A stretch of DNA of 64,000 nt from Nostoc sphaeroides (GTDB lineage Bacteria; Cyanobacteriota; Cyanobacteriia; Cyanobacteriales; Nostocaceae): NCBI RefSeq assembly GCF_003443655.1, contig NZ_CP031941.1, forward strand, positions 4,958,501 through 5,022,500, given 5' to 3'. Positions 51,378 through 60,421 of the stretch are shown piece by piece (the first letter of the stretch is position 1; every line of letters begins with the position of its first letter). The position numbers were made by a program, and so were the translations under genes. The notes below the pieces were generated by a model. It had not been told where the DNA came from, ran no database searches, and worked only from the letters and a program-made list of their open reading frames with translations.

Positions 51378-52727
51378 ATGCATTTAAATCAAACTAACTA
51401 TCATAAAAAAAATATTTTAGTCGTCGATGATACCCCAGATAATTTGCGGCTTTTATCGGCGATGTTGACTGCACAAGGTTTTGAAGTTCGCAAAGCTTTA
51501 AACGGGAAAATGGCACTGACTGCTTGCCAAATGGCTTTACCAGATGTAATTTTGTTGGATATTAATATGCCAGATATGGATGGCTATCAAGTTTGTCAAC
51601 AGCTAAAAGCTGACGATAAAACAAGTGATGTCCCAGTAATTTTTATTAGCGCCCTGGATGATATTGTCGATAAGGTAAAAGCCTTTGATGTTGGTGGTGT
51701 AGATTATATTACAAAACCTTTTCATGGGGCAGAGGTTGTGTTGCGAATTGAAAATCAGATTAATTTACGTTTGCTTCAAGTTCAACTGCAAGAAAAAAAC
51801 TTTTTACTCCAACAGGCTATTGACGACTTGAAAGCCTCTCAAGTTCAACAGATTCAGAACGAAAAGATGGTGGCGTTGGGACAGTTAGTGGCTGGGCTTG
51901 CTCATGAGATTAATAACCCTATTAGTTTTATTTATGGGAATCTCCAATATGCTGGTCAATATGTGAAAGACCTAGTGAAGCTGATTGAAGCTTATCAACA
52001 GGAATATCCCAAACCCACACCAAAAATTCAGCAAATAGCCAAAGATATAGACCTGAATTTTATGATTAAGGATCTGCAAAACCTTATAGGTGCAATGTAT
52101 AGAGGCTCTAATCGCATTCAGGAAATTGTACTAGCGCTACAACACTTTTCTCGGCATGACGAAGCAGAGATGAAGCGGGTAAATATCCATGAGGACATGG
52201 AAAACACTTTGGTGATGTTACAACATAGGCTCAGGGAAACAGCAGATCGTCCCGCAATTGTTGTAGTGAAAGATTATGGTAATTTGCCCCTAGTTAGTTG
52301 TTATGCGAGTGAATTAAACCAAGTATTTATGCATCTGTTGAATAATGCTATTGATGCAATAGAAGAGGGTGTGGGGAATGGGGAATGGGGAGTGGGGAAT
52401 CTATCTTCTACTCCCTACTCCCTACTCCCGTTCGACTACGCTCACGGCAAGCCTACTCCCCAAATTCGGATTCACACAGAGGTGACATTGAATATGGTCA
52501 AAATTGCGATCGCAGATAATGGCCTTGGTATTGAAGAGTCGTTGCGATCGCGTTTATTTGATCCATTTTTTACCACAAAACCTGTGGGCAAAGGTAGTGG
52601 GCTAGGATTATCTATTAGTTATCAAATTATCGTCCAAAAACACCGAGGAAATATTAGCTGCACTTCTTCTGTTGGGCAAGGAGCAGAGTTTGCGATCGAA
52701 ATTCCCATCGAGCAATCTGAGCGTTAG
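51378..52727 (+). CDS. Response regulator-histidine kinase (REC-HisKA-HATPase)
   Basis: 449 residues. Receiver first (Asp61, VILLDINMP; VDYITKPF), coiled coil, HisKA with His176 (GLAHEINNPISFIYGN) and HATPase_c (NNAIDAI, ADNGLGI, FDPFFTTKPVGKGSGLGL). The kinase core closely resembles that of the GAF kinase at 2989. In the loop after NNAIDAI, about 33 residues (EEGVGNGEWGVGN ... PYSLLPFDYAHGK) come from GGGGAAT heptamers and a gactacgctcacgg repeat. REC-first kinases relay signals between systems; the input is likely the kinase upstream at 45170. The receiver is very similar to that at 48754, suggesting duplication. Confidence 0.93.
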   Translation: MHLNQTNYHKKNILVVDDTPDNLRLLSAMLTAQGFEVRKALNGKMALTACQMALPDVILLDINMPDMDGYQVCQQLKADDKTSDVPVIFISALDDIVDKVKAFDVGGVDYITKPFHGAEVVLRIENQINLRLLQVQLQEKNFLLQQAIDDLKASQVQQIQNEKMVALGQLVAGLAHEINNPISFIYGNLQYAGQYVKDLVKLIEAYQQEYPKPTPKIQQIAKDIDLNFMIKDLQNLIGAMYRGSNRIQEIVLALQHFSRHDEAEMKRVNIHEDMENTLVMLQHRLRETADRPAIVVVKDYGNLPLVSCYASELNQVFMHLLNNAIDAIEEGVGNGEWGVGNLSSTPYSLLPFDYAHGKPTPQIRIHTEVTLNMVKIAIADNGLGIEESLRSRLFDPFFTTKPVGKGSGLGLSISYQIIVQKHRGNISCTSSVGQGAEFAIEIPIEQSER

Positions 52728-52784
52728 CCAACAGCAAACTCGGTAAATTGTCGTTTGAAGGCGAATGAAAAGCCTTACCAGCTA

Positions 52785-53045
52785 GTAGTCTGTCCCATTA
52801 ATTTAGAAGGGTTATAAAAGTTCGTAGTAAGGACTTTAGTCCTTGATTTGAGCGATAAATCGCTCACTACAAACCCTTTATAACTCAATACGGTTCAGTT
52901 AAGTAAAATTGTAGGTTGGGTTAAGCAAGGCGCAACCCAACAAAGCCCCGAAAATGTTGGGTTTCGTTCCTCAACCCAACCTACATATTTCAAGGTTTTT
53001 GGCACTAACTGAATTGTATTGCTTTATAACTAATGAGAGAGACTA
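52785..53045. repeat. MITE, TCTGTCTCATTAATT family, copy 2, hosting a CAATAC MITE
   Basis: Outer ends agtagtctgtcccattaatt and taactaatgagagagactact. The left interior repeats 43265-43365 nearly base for base. The CAATAC-family element 52886-53021 is inserted inside. Confidence 0.65.
52886..53021. mobile_element. MITE, CAATAC family, copy E, nested, with 10-bp duplication
   Basis: 136 bp, ends caatacggttcagttaag and taactgaattgtattg. Exact flanking repeat ctttataact (52876-52885, 53022-53031). Cargo gtaggttgggttaagcaagg ... ttgggtttcg ... aacccaacctac. Confidence 0.88.
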
Positions 53046-53073
53046 CTAGTTTGTAAGTCGGCATAATAAAAAA

Positions 53074-54705
53074 TCACTCTGACAAGCTTAACGGCAATTG
53101 AACTGTAAACGTTGTCCAGCCCTGAGAACTGGTAACTTCAATTGTGCCTTGGAGATATTCTACTAACTTTTTCACTAATGCTAAACCTAATCCTGTACCG
53201 CCATGTTGCCAGCGATCGCTTTGAGGAATCCGATAAAACGGCTCAAAGATTCGAGATTGTTCTTTTTTCGGGATTATTACCCCAGAATTGCTAATTGTGA
53301 TTTGAAAGTAGGATTGAAGATTATCTAATACACCAGATTCAGCATCCTCATTTACTAGACTTTTTGTGGTGTCGATGACCTTAACATTTACCGTAATCTG
53401 TTCATCAGGAGGAGTAAATTTACAAGCATTGTTGAGTAACTCTGAGACAATTTCGGTCAAGCTAGCCAAGTCTGTAACTAAAGGTGGTAAATTTGGAGGA
53501 ATGCTAACTTGCAAAGTCTGTTGCATAGCTCCAGCCCGTTCCTCAAAATACTCGGCAACGTGAGGCAACCAGGTTTGGAGTTGAATTGAAGTTAATTCCA
53601 ATGGATAGACATCTGCATCAATCATTCGTATATATAGCAAATTGTCTACTAAATCTAGTTCTTGTTCGCACTGTTCACGCAGGATGGTTAAGTAGCGGGC
53701 TACAGATTCAGATGAGGAAACTGCGCTTGAATCTAAGATACCCTGCCGATCAAGAAGATTTTCTAGGGCGGAGATGGCCATTTTGATGTTTGACAAGGGC
53801 GTTCGCATTTCATGAGAAGTGGTTGCGAGAAAATCCTCTTTTAACTGGTTGAGTCGTTGGAGTTCTGCCACTTGAATTTCTAGTTGTTGGGCACGTTCAG
53901 CTGCGAGATTGCGTTCTTCAGTTAGGCTGCGTTGCGTGTCATCCCGAAAAACTAATACGGCTCCTGTAATTACACCACTATTATTTCTCAAGGGAGTAGC
54001 GCTATCAGCTACTGGTATACTTGTCCCGTCTCTCGCAACTAGTAAGATACGACTGCCTAAATAGATAGTAGTTTCTTGTTGCAGGGCTGCGATAATTGGA
54101 TTTTGGATAGGGATCTGAGTTTGTTCATCAACAAGCTTGAACACATCGGTTAAAATTCGTCCTTTGGCTTCATTCCATCGCCACCCTGTCAATGCTTCAG
54201 CGACCTGATTTAGGTACTTGATGCCTAACTGAAGATCGACTACAATCACCCCATCCCCCATTCCTCGAAGGATAGAACTCAAAAATTGCTCGCGATCGTA
54301 ACGATTTAGTGCTGTTTGAATAGCAACGTAGAGTTCTTGCTCCTTGATTGGTTTGAGAATATATCCAAAGGGGGATGTCAACGTTGCCCGCTCTACAGTA
54401 CTTTTATCCGAGTGTCCCGTGACATAGATAGCAGGAATTTGCAAATTACGCCAAATTTGCTCTGCTGCTTGGATACCGTCCATTTCACCACGTAACCTGA
54501 TATCCATTAAAACCAAGTTTGGGCGTAATTCGCTTGCTTTTGCAATTGCTTCTTCTGCTGTATCGGCTATACCTAAAACACTATATCCTAGAGACTCTAA
54601 ACTTTCTTGCAAATTGATTGCAAGAATATATTCATCTTCAACAACAAGGATTCTAACTGTCTCCTTTGTTGCCTGTATGTTTGATGGGATGGCAATTGTG
54701 TTCAT
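53074..54705 (-). CDS. Response regulator-PAS-histidine kinase
   Basis: 543 residues. Receiver (Asp68, LVLMDIRL; GYILKPIKEQEL), PAS about 140-260 (FLSSILRGMGDGVIVVDLQ), coiled coil, HisKA with His298 (TTSHEMRTPLS) and HATPase_c (NNACKFTPP, ISNSGVIIP, GGTGLGLALVKKLVE). Start codon overlaps the stop of the upstream kinase by four bases, so it is the second gene of an operon and probably acts downstream of it. The ATP-lid G1 region has NSG where DNG or DTG is usual, a change worth noting but seen in some active kinases. Confidence 0.92.
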   Translation of the reverse strand: MNTIAIPSNIQATKETVRILVVEDEYILAINLQESLESLGYSVLGIADTAEEAIAKASELRPNLVLMDIRLRGEMDGIQAAEQIWRNLQIPAIYVTGHSDKSTVERATLTSPFGYILKPIKEQELYVAIQTALNRYDREQFLSSILRGMGDGVIVVDLQLGIKYLNQVAEALTGWRWNEAKGRILTDVFKLVDEQTQIPIQNPIIAALQQETTIYLGSRILLVARDGTSIPVADSATPLRNNSGVITGAVLVFRDDTQRSLTEERNLAAERAQQLEIQVAELQRLNQLKEDFLATTSHEMRTPLSNIKMAISALENLLDRQGILDSSAVSSSESVARYLTILREQCEQELDLVDNLLYIRMIDADVYPLELTSIQLQTWLPHVAEYFEERAGAMQQTLQVSIPPNLPPLVTDLASLTEIVSELLNNACKFTPPDEQITVNVKVIDTTKSLVNEDAESGVLDNLQSYFQITISNSGVIIPKKEQSRIFEPFYRIPQSDRWQHGGTGLGLALVKKLVEYLQGTIEVTSSQGWTTFTVQLPLSLSE

Positions 54706-57700
54706 ACCCGGCTGTTTGTAAAAGTGATTTTGAACTGTGTTCCTTGGTGAGAGTCAATTTCGAGCTTTCCCCTGAGTTGCTTGACTAAACCTTGGACAAG
54801 GGTTATGCCGAGTGTTTGAGCTTTCTTGCTATCAAAATTTTCAGGTAAGCCAATGCCATTATCTTGAATAATGAGTGCCAAAGTAGACTCGGATTCTTGA
54901 TAAAATTTAACCTCAATTTCTCCTCTATGATTACCAACAAAGGCGTATTTCAAAGCATTGGAAACCAGTTCATTGATAATTAAACCACAGGGAATGGCGG
55001 TTTCGATGTCGAGGCTAGCATTATCAACTTGAATCTTCAGTTGAATCTGGCTAGAACTGACGTTATAAGAATCAAATAAATGAGTTGTTAAATCTGGAAT
55101 GTATTGAGCGAAATCAATATCAGCGAGGTCTTCAGAGCGGTATAACTTTTCATGAACCAAGGCAATGGAGGCAATGCGGTTTTGGCTATCGCGCAAAATA
55201 GCTGTCACCAGAGGATCTTGTGTACGTCTGCACTGCATTTGCAGCAAACTGCTGACAATTCCTAAATTGTTTTTAACCCGATGATGAATTTCTTTAAGTA
55301 ATACCTCCTTTTCTTTTAAAGAGGCTTTAATTTTTTCCTCTGCTTGTTTATGCTCAGTGATATCTTGTTGAACAGCGACAAGGACGCTTCCATACTCAGG
55401 ATGATCAAAAACCGAAGTGTTCGCTCTACACCAGAACGGAGTGCCATCTTTTTTAACATTATAAACTTCATAAGTGGCCTCACCGTGTTGCAAGACAGCA
55501 GTCCTAATTGCCTGATTCACATCTTCAGGTGTATTATGTTCATCACCGTAGTTGACAATCGATACATGCTGACCGATTAATTCACCAGATTCATAGCCAA
55601 ACATCTGCTCAAATTTAGGATTGGCGTAGACAAATACGCTATCTGTGGCACGAATTAGGCAAATTCCCTCTGCCATATTGCGGGTAATCACTGCTTGTAG
55701 TTCTAACATTTGTTCAGCGCGTTTGCGATCGCTGATTTCAACTACCACAATGCCCATGCTAATGGGTTCATCCGCTTCAGACTGAATCGGAAAGTAGGAA
55801 GCTAACCAAGTCCTGATTACACCAGGGAATTTTGGGGTTTCTCCACTGATTTCCAAATCCAAAATCGATTCACCCGTTCTCAAAACATGTTGAAAAACTT
55901 GCTCCTGTTTCGGTGCCAAATCAGGGACAATTTCCCACGGTGTCTTGCCAAGATGGGCGGCTGCGGGAATACCATTAATTTCTGCTAATGCTTCATTAAT
56001 CAATGAGTAACGCAGTTCCCGATCCAGAATGGTTATACCAACAGGTGCGTTATTGATGAAAGTATCCAATAACTTTTGCTTGTGAGCCAGTTCTCGCTCC
56101 AAAATCTTCCGTTCTGTGATATCGATCGCCACCCTACCCACTAGCTTTTGTGCAGACAATCCCAGAATCGGGAACTTATATACTAAGAACTCTCCAAGGG
56201 TGCCATCTGATCGGGAAGCAACTTCGATCGCCTCAGTTAGCTGATTTGTCTGTATAACTGTCTGAATGCGATCAAAATGCTGCCGAGCAATTTCATCTGG
56301 ATAGAGGTCACAAATGGATTGTCCAATCACCTGTTCGGGTACTGATTTAAATGTATACAGGTATGATTGGTTTAAGTAAATTACACGCCCGTCCGCATCA
56401 GTGATCCAAGCTAGCACGGGGCTATTGTTCATAAATGCCTGGAACCGGGCTTCACTTTCTTGCAGGGCTGCTTCTGCTTGTTTGCGATCGCTAATATCAA
56501 TAATTACCCCTAACATCCGAACAGGTTCGCCTGCTTCGTTGTAAATGCCGCGCCCTTTCCCAATCAGCCAGTGAACCTTACCATTGGGATAAATCACTCG
56601 ATATTCACCTTGAAAATTAGTATGTTGTGCTAGGGCATCTTGTACAGCTTGTTCAATTCGGTCAACATCCTCTAAATTAACACGATCGCGCCATAGCTGA
56701 TAGCTGGCTGTTAATGTTTCTGGCTCTAAACCTAACAAACGAAAATGGTTGTTGTTCCAGATAACTTCATTTGTTTTAACATTCCAATCCCAGATACCGA
56801 TGTGGTTAAATTCTAACGTTAGTCTGAGTTGTTCTTCACTTCTGGCTAAGTCTGCTTCGGTTTGTTTGCGTAAGCGAAGCTCATCGTAGATATCGCTGAT
56901 ATCCCGATGAGTACCGGTCATCCGCAAAGGATTACCCTGTCCATCTCGCATTACTACTTTGCCGTAGTTGGCAATCCATTTGTATTCGCCCGACTTAGTT
57001 CGGAGTCGATAGTGAAATTTGTAGGGTAGTAAATTATTCTTTAAGTGATCTGCCAAGATTTTCTCAACCCAAGGCAGATCCTCTGGATGAACTAATCGCT
57101 TCCAGGTACTAACATCCTGTGGAAGTTCATCGAAACTGTATTCAAGCATTTCTAAATAGAGGGGGCTGTAATATACATCTCCAGTCAGAATATTCCAGTC
57201 CCATAAACCATCTCCAGAAGCTTCTAGTGCTAATTGTAATCTCTCCTCACTTTCTCGAAGTTTTTCCTCAGCTTGTTGGCGTTCGCTAATGTCCCCAAGT
57301 GAACCGACCAATCGCACTGGATTTCCTTGCTCATTCCAGATCGCTTTAGCCCGCGATCGCACCCAGCGATAACTGCCATCCTTGCACCGCAGACGATACT
57401 CAACGTTATAATCTGCAACTTGCCCAAGCAAATAAGCTTTTTGTGCAGCCATAACTCTGGTATAATCATCAGAATGAATGCGAATACTCCACTCATCATC
57501 GCCATTGCTAAGTTCGTTGGGTTCATATCCCAAAATTGTGAACCAACGCTCAGACCGGAAGGTTTGATTAGTAGATATGTCCCAATCCCAAATTGCTTCA
57601 TTAGTACCTGCGATCGCTAATTGCCAACGTTCTTCACTTTGGCGCAATGTTTCTTCAGTGCGCTTGAAGTCGGTGATATCTCGCCCTTCTGGAATCAACA

Positions 57701-59003
57701 AAACGATTTGACCCATCTCGTTTTGCAACGGACGTAGTGAAAAATCGATTGTTGCTACTCGGTTATTTGCGCCGAGAACATCAACTTCATAGCGGACAAA
57801 TTCTCCTTGAGCCGCATGAGCGATCGCTTGTTTTAATTTTTCTTTAATTTGAGGTGAAATCGTCCACCAGTGTGCTTCCCAAAAAGGGCGATTAATCACA
57901 TCTTCAAGCTTCAGTCCGCCAAAACTGAGCGCAGTCTGGTTCACCTCTAATAAAATACCATCTGGCGTTAGCAGTCCTGTGAATTGGAAAGTGTTATCGA
58001 AAATTGCCCGGAATCGGCGATCGCTTTCTTGTAATTTGGCAGTGCGTTCTTGTACCTTGGCTTCTAGCTCGGTGTTGAGGGTTTGCAGGTTGTGGTAGAG
58101 TTGGGCTTGTTGAATAGCGATCGCTAGTTGCACCGTCAGTTGCTTGAGCAATTCCACCTCAAATGTCTGCCATTGGCGCGGTGCAGAACATTGATGCACG
58201 ATAAATAGCCCCCAAAGTTCAAGTCTTGGACTCCCCTTGTTCTCTAACAAAATGGGGACAACTAAATTCGCCTTCACCTGAAACCGTTCCAAAAGATTAA
58301 TATGGCAATCACTTAAACCCACTTCGTAGATGTTCGTTGCTGCCCAAATTTTTCCCCGACAATATTCTTCCACCTGATTTTCCTGGAAACAGGTATCTTC
58401 GATCTCCACTCCCAAGATTGGTGTCCATTGGGGTAATACCGATTCCGCTACAACGCTCCCCCGCAATTGAGGCGTAAATTGATACAGTAATACCCGATCA
58501 GCGTCCAGTAACTGGCGAACTTTTTGAACACTCGTGGCGAGGATATCTTGAAGATTCAAGGATTGGCGAATATCAAGAGCGATCGCTCCTAGTAACTTTT
58601 GTTGTTCCTGCTGCTGTATTAGCTGTTTATGTTTAATCGCCCCATGAACCGCTCGCCGTAAATTTTCACAGGTCAGTTTTCCCTTGACTAGATAATCATG
58701 CGCCCCACTCTTGATTGCTTGGACAGCGATGGTTTCGTCCCCCTGTCCAGTCAGCATAATTACTGAAATTTGGCTGCTGAAAGTTTGCCTCTGTAGCTTA
58801 GTGATAAATTCCAGCCCGTCCAAATCTGGTAATCGATAGTCCAACAAAATTACATCGGGTATTTTCCCAAGGCATTCTTGTAGCGCCTTATTTCCAGACT
58901 CAAATTCGTAAATATTATATGTATAGCGATCGTCCCGCTCTAAGAAGCGTCGATACAAAACTCTATCTTCAGCAGAGTCTTCTACAAAAAAGACAATTGT
59001 CAT
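54702..59003 (-). CDS. REC-GAF-7xPAS histidine kinase (HisKA_2 type)
   Basis: 1433 residues. Receiver (Asp55, VILLDYRLP), GAF about 135-300 with LSDCHINLLERFQ (Cys233-His234), the position of the bilin Cys in cyanobacteriochromes, then seven PAS units (for example IWDWDISTNQ, LWDWNILTG, IWDWNVKTN, VGITILDREL) with PAC ends (DISDRKQAE, DITERK). The kinase core is HisKA_2: LLKEIHHRVKNNLGIVSSLLQMQ, then HATPase_c with NALKYAF and DNGIGLPENF. The IWDW-type PAS are the PAS_3 kind. It is the first gene of a two-gene operon. Light sensing through GAF is possible but unproved. Confidence 0.93.
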   Translation of the reverse strand: MTIVFFVEDSAEDRVLYRRFLERDDRYTYNIYEFESGNKALQECLGKIPDVILLDYRLPDLDGLEFITKLQRQTFSSQISVIMLTGQGDETIAVQAIKSGAHDYLVKGKLTCENLRRAVHGAIKHKQLIQQQEQQKLLGAIALDIRQSLNLQDILATSVQKVRQLLDADRVLLYQFTPQLRGSVVAESVLPQWTPILGVEIEDTCFQENQVEEYCRGKIWAATNIYEVGLSDCHINLLERFQVKANLVVPILLENKGSPRLELWGLFIVHQCSAPRQWQTFEVELLKQLTVQLAIAIQQAQLYHNLQTLNTELEAKVQERTAKLQESDRRFRAIFDNTFQFTGLLTPDGILLEVNQTALSFGGLKLEDVINRPFWEAHWWTISPQIKEKLKQAIAHAAQGEFVRYEVDVLGANNRVATIDFSLRPLQNEMGQIVLLIPEGRDITDFKRTEETLRQSEERWQLAIAGTNEAIWDWDISTNQTFRSERWFTILGYEPNELSNGDDEWSIRIHSDDYTRVMAAQKAYLLGQVADYNVEYRLRCKDGSYRWVRSRAKAIWNEQGNPVRLVGSLGDISERQQAEEKLRESEERLQLALEASGDGLWDWNILTGDVYYSPLYLEMLEYSFDELPQDVSTWKRLVHPEDLPWVEKILADHLKNNLLPYKFHYRLRTKSGEYKWIANYGKVVMRDGQGNPLRMTGTHRDISDIYDELRLRKQTEADLARSEEQLRLTLEFNHIGIWDWNVKTNEVIWNNNHFRLLGLEPETLTASYQLWRDRVNLEDVDRIEQAVQDALAQHTNFQGEYRVIYPNGKVHWLIGKGRGIYNEAGEPVRMLGVIIDISDRKQAEAALQESEARFQAFMNNSPVLAWITDADGRVIYLNQSYLYTFKSVPEQVIGQSICDLYPDEIARQHFDRIQTVIQTNQLTEAIEVASRSDGTLGEFLVYKFPILGLSAQKLVGRVAIDITERKILERELAHKQKLLDTFINNAPVGITILDRELRYSLINEALAEINGIPAAAHLGKTPWEIVPDLAPKQEQVFQHVLRTGESILDLEISGETPKFPGVIRTWLASYFPIQSEADEPISMGIVVVEISDRKRAEQMLELQAVITRNMAEGICLIRATDSVFVYANPKFEQMFGYESGELIGQHVSIVNYGDEHNTPEDVNQAIRTAVLQHGEATYEVYNVKKDGTPFWCRANTSVFDHPEYGSVLVAVQQDITEHKQAEEKIKASLKEKEVLLKEIHHRVKNNLGIVSSLLQMQCRRTQDPLVTAILRDSQNRIASIALVHEKLYRSEDLADIDFAQYIPDLTTHLFDSYNVSSSQIQLKIQVDNASLDIETAIPCGLIINELVSNALKYAFVGNHRGEIEVKFYQESESTLALIIQDNGIGLPENFDSKKAQTLGITLVQGLVKQLRGKLEIDSHQGTQFKITFTNSRV

Positions 59004-59176
59004 GTTGTTGACCTCTTAAGACACATGGGGAAGATGAGGGGAAAAAAGGGAATTATTGAACAAGTTTCTCCTTATTTCTTCCCAATGCCCAATTCGATAA
59101 ACCCTAAATTAGCAAATCCGGACTTTTTCTTGATCGCAGAGTACTATTTTTAGTCGCATAAACGCATAATAGAAGT

Positions 59177-60337
59177 GTGACTGATCTGTTCGCCCCTTTA
59201 CAATCTCTAAAACTTGGTGACTGGTTCAAGCTGATCTGCGGAGCCAGCTTCCAGCATTTACCGGCAGTCAGAAGTTTAACGTTAGCCTATACTTTGGCGG
59301 GCGCTGACTGCATAGATGTTGCAGCTGATCCAGCAGTGATTGCAGCAGCACAAGCAGGGCTAGAAGTAGCTAAAACTCTGGCTACGGATGCCCAAAAGCG
59401 AGGCTTTGGCTACAAAGGCAACTCACCCTTTTTGATGGTAAGCCTGAACGATGGAGAAGATCCCCATTTTCGGAAAGCAGAATTTAATCCTACTGAGTGT
59501 CCTACAGACTGCCCTAGACCCTGTGAACGGATTTGTCCGGCACAAGCGATCGTGTTTAACAATGTAAAAGAAAACTTTTCGGGAGTAATATCAGAAAAGT
59601 GCTATGGCTGCGGTCGTTGTATACCAGTTTGTCCTTATGGTATAATTGATACAGCTTCATATATGTCAACGCCGGAAGCGATCGCGCCATTGGTAATGTC
59701 AACGGGAGTAGATGCCGTAGAAATCCATACGAAAGTTGGGCGGTTGACAGAATTTGAGCAATTATGGCAGGCAATTTCACCGTGGGCGGATCAATTAAAG
59801 CTACTAGCTATCAGCTGTCCCGATGGCGAGGGGATGATTGACTACCTAAAAGCAGTATATGACCTGATTGCCCCACTCAAGAGTGCTTTAATTTGGCAAA
59901 CCGACGGCCGTCCCATGAGTGGTGATATTGGCGATGGCACCACAATAGCGTCGGTGAAATTAGGGCAAAAAGTTTTGGCAGCTAAGTTACCGGGATATGT
60001 GCAGTTAGCAGGCGGCACAAATAGCTATACCGTTGCTAAGTTAAAGGCGATGGGACTACTCAAAGAGGCAAGGGAGCAGGGAGAAGGGAGCAAGGGGGAA
60101 AACTTTTCTCCTCTGCCCCCTGCCCCCTGCCCCTCTGCCTCCATCGCTGGGGTCGCCTACGGTAGCTACGCCCGCCTACTATTGTCACCAATTCTGGAAC
60201 AGTTAGAGAATAAGGAGGTAAATAACACCAATGTGCAAGCAAATCTTCACCTTGAAGAAAATGACGTATTACTTTGGCAAGCTGTAAAACTTGCCCATTC
60301 TCTCGTTTCCCAGATCAAGTCACAGCAGGAGCGTTAA
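59177..60337 (+). CDS. ldpA: Light-dependent period protein LdpA (iron-sulfur, circadian input) with a repeat insertion
   Basis: 386 residues starting at GTG 59177. Two ferredoxin-like clusters: CPTDCPRPCERICP (about 104-118) and CYGCGRCIPVCP (about 139-150), both complete. The C-terminal LdpA domain runs from TGVDAVEIHTKVG to IAGVAYGSYARLLLSPILEQL. In Synechococcus, LdpA senses redox state and passes light information to the KaiABC clock via CikA. About 25 residues (EAREQGEGSKGENF ... PPAPCPSAS, about 60064-60141) between LKAMGLLK and IAGVAYGS come from a GGGAGCA/TGCCCCC hairpin repeat, in frame. The next gene (R3H/AAA) begins 84 bp later. Confidence 0.92.
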   Translation: MTDLFAPLQSLKLGDWFKLICGASFQHLPAVRSLTLAYTLAGADCIDVAADPAVIAAAQAGLEVAKTLATDAQKRGFGYKGNSPFLMVSLNDGEDPHFRKAEFNPTECPTDCPRPCERICPAQAIVFNNVKENFSGVISEKCYGCGRCIPVCPYGIIDTASYMSTPEAIAPLVMSTGVDAVEIHTKVGRLTEFEQLWQAISPWADQLKLLAISCPDGEGMIDYLKAVYDLIAPLKSALIWQTDGRPMSGDIGDGTTIASVKLGQKVLAAKLPGYVQLAGGTNSYTVAKLKAMGLLKEAREQGEGSKGENFSPLPPAPCPSASIAGVAYGSYARLLLSPILEQLENKEVNNTNVQANLHLEENDVLLWQAVKLAHSLVSQIKSQQER

Positions 60338-60421
60338 TCGCTCGTTTTGGAAAATTGCCCAGAGCGGGTTCTCCTGCACGCAAATGTCCTCGCTATCTCT
60401 AAAAACGTCACCATAGAAAGC

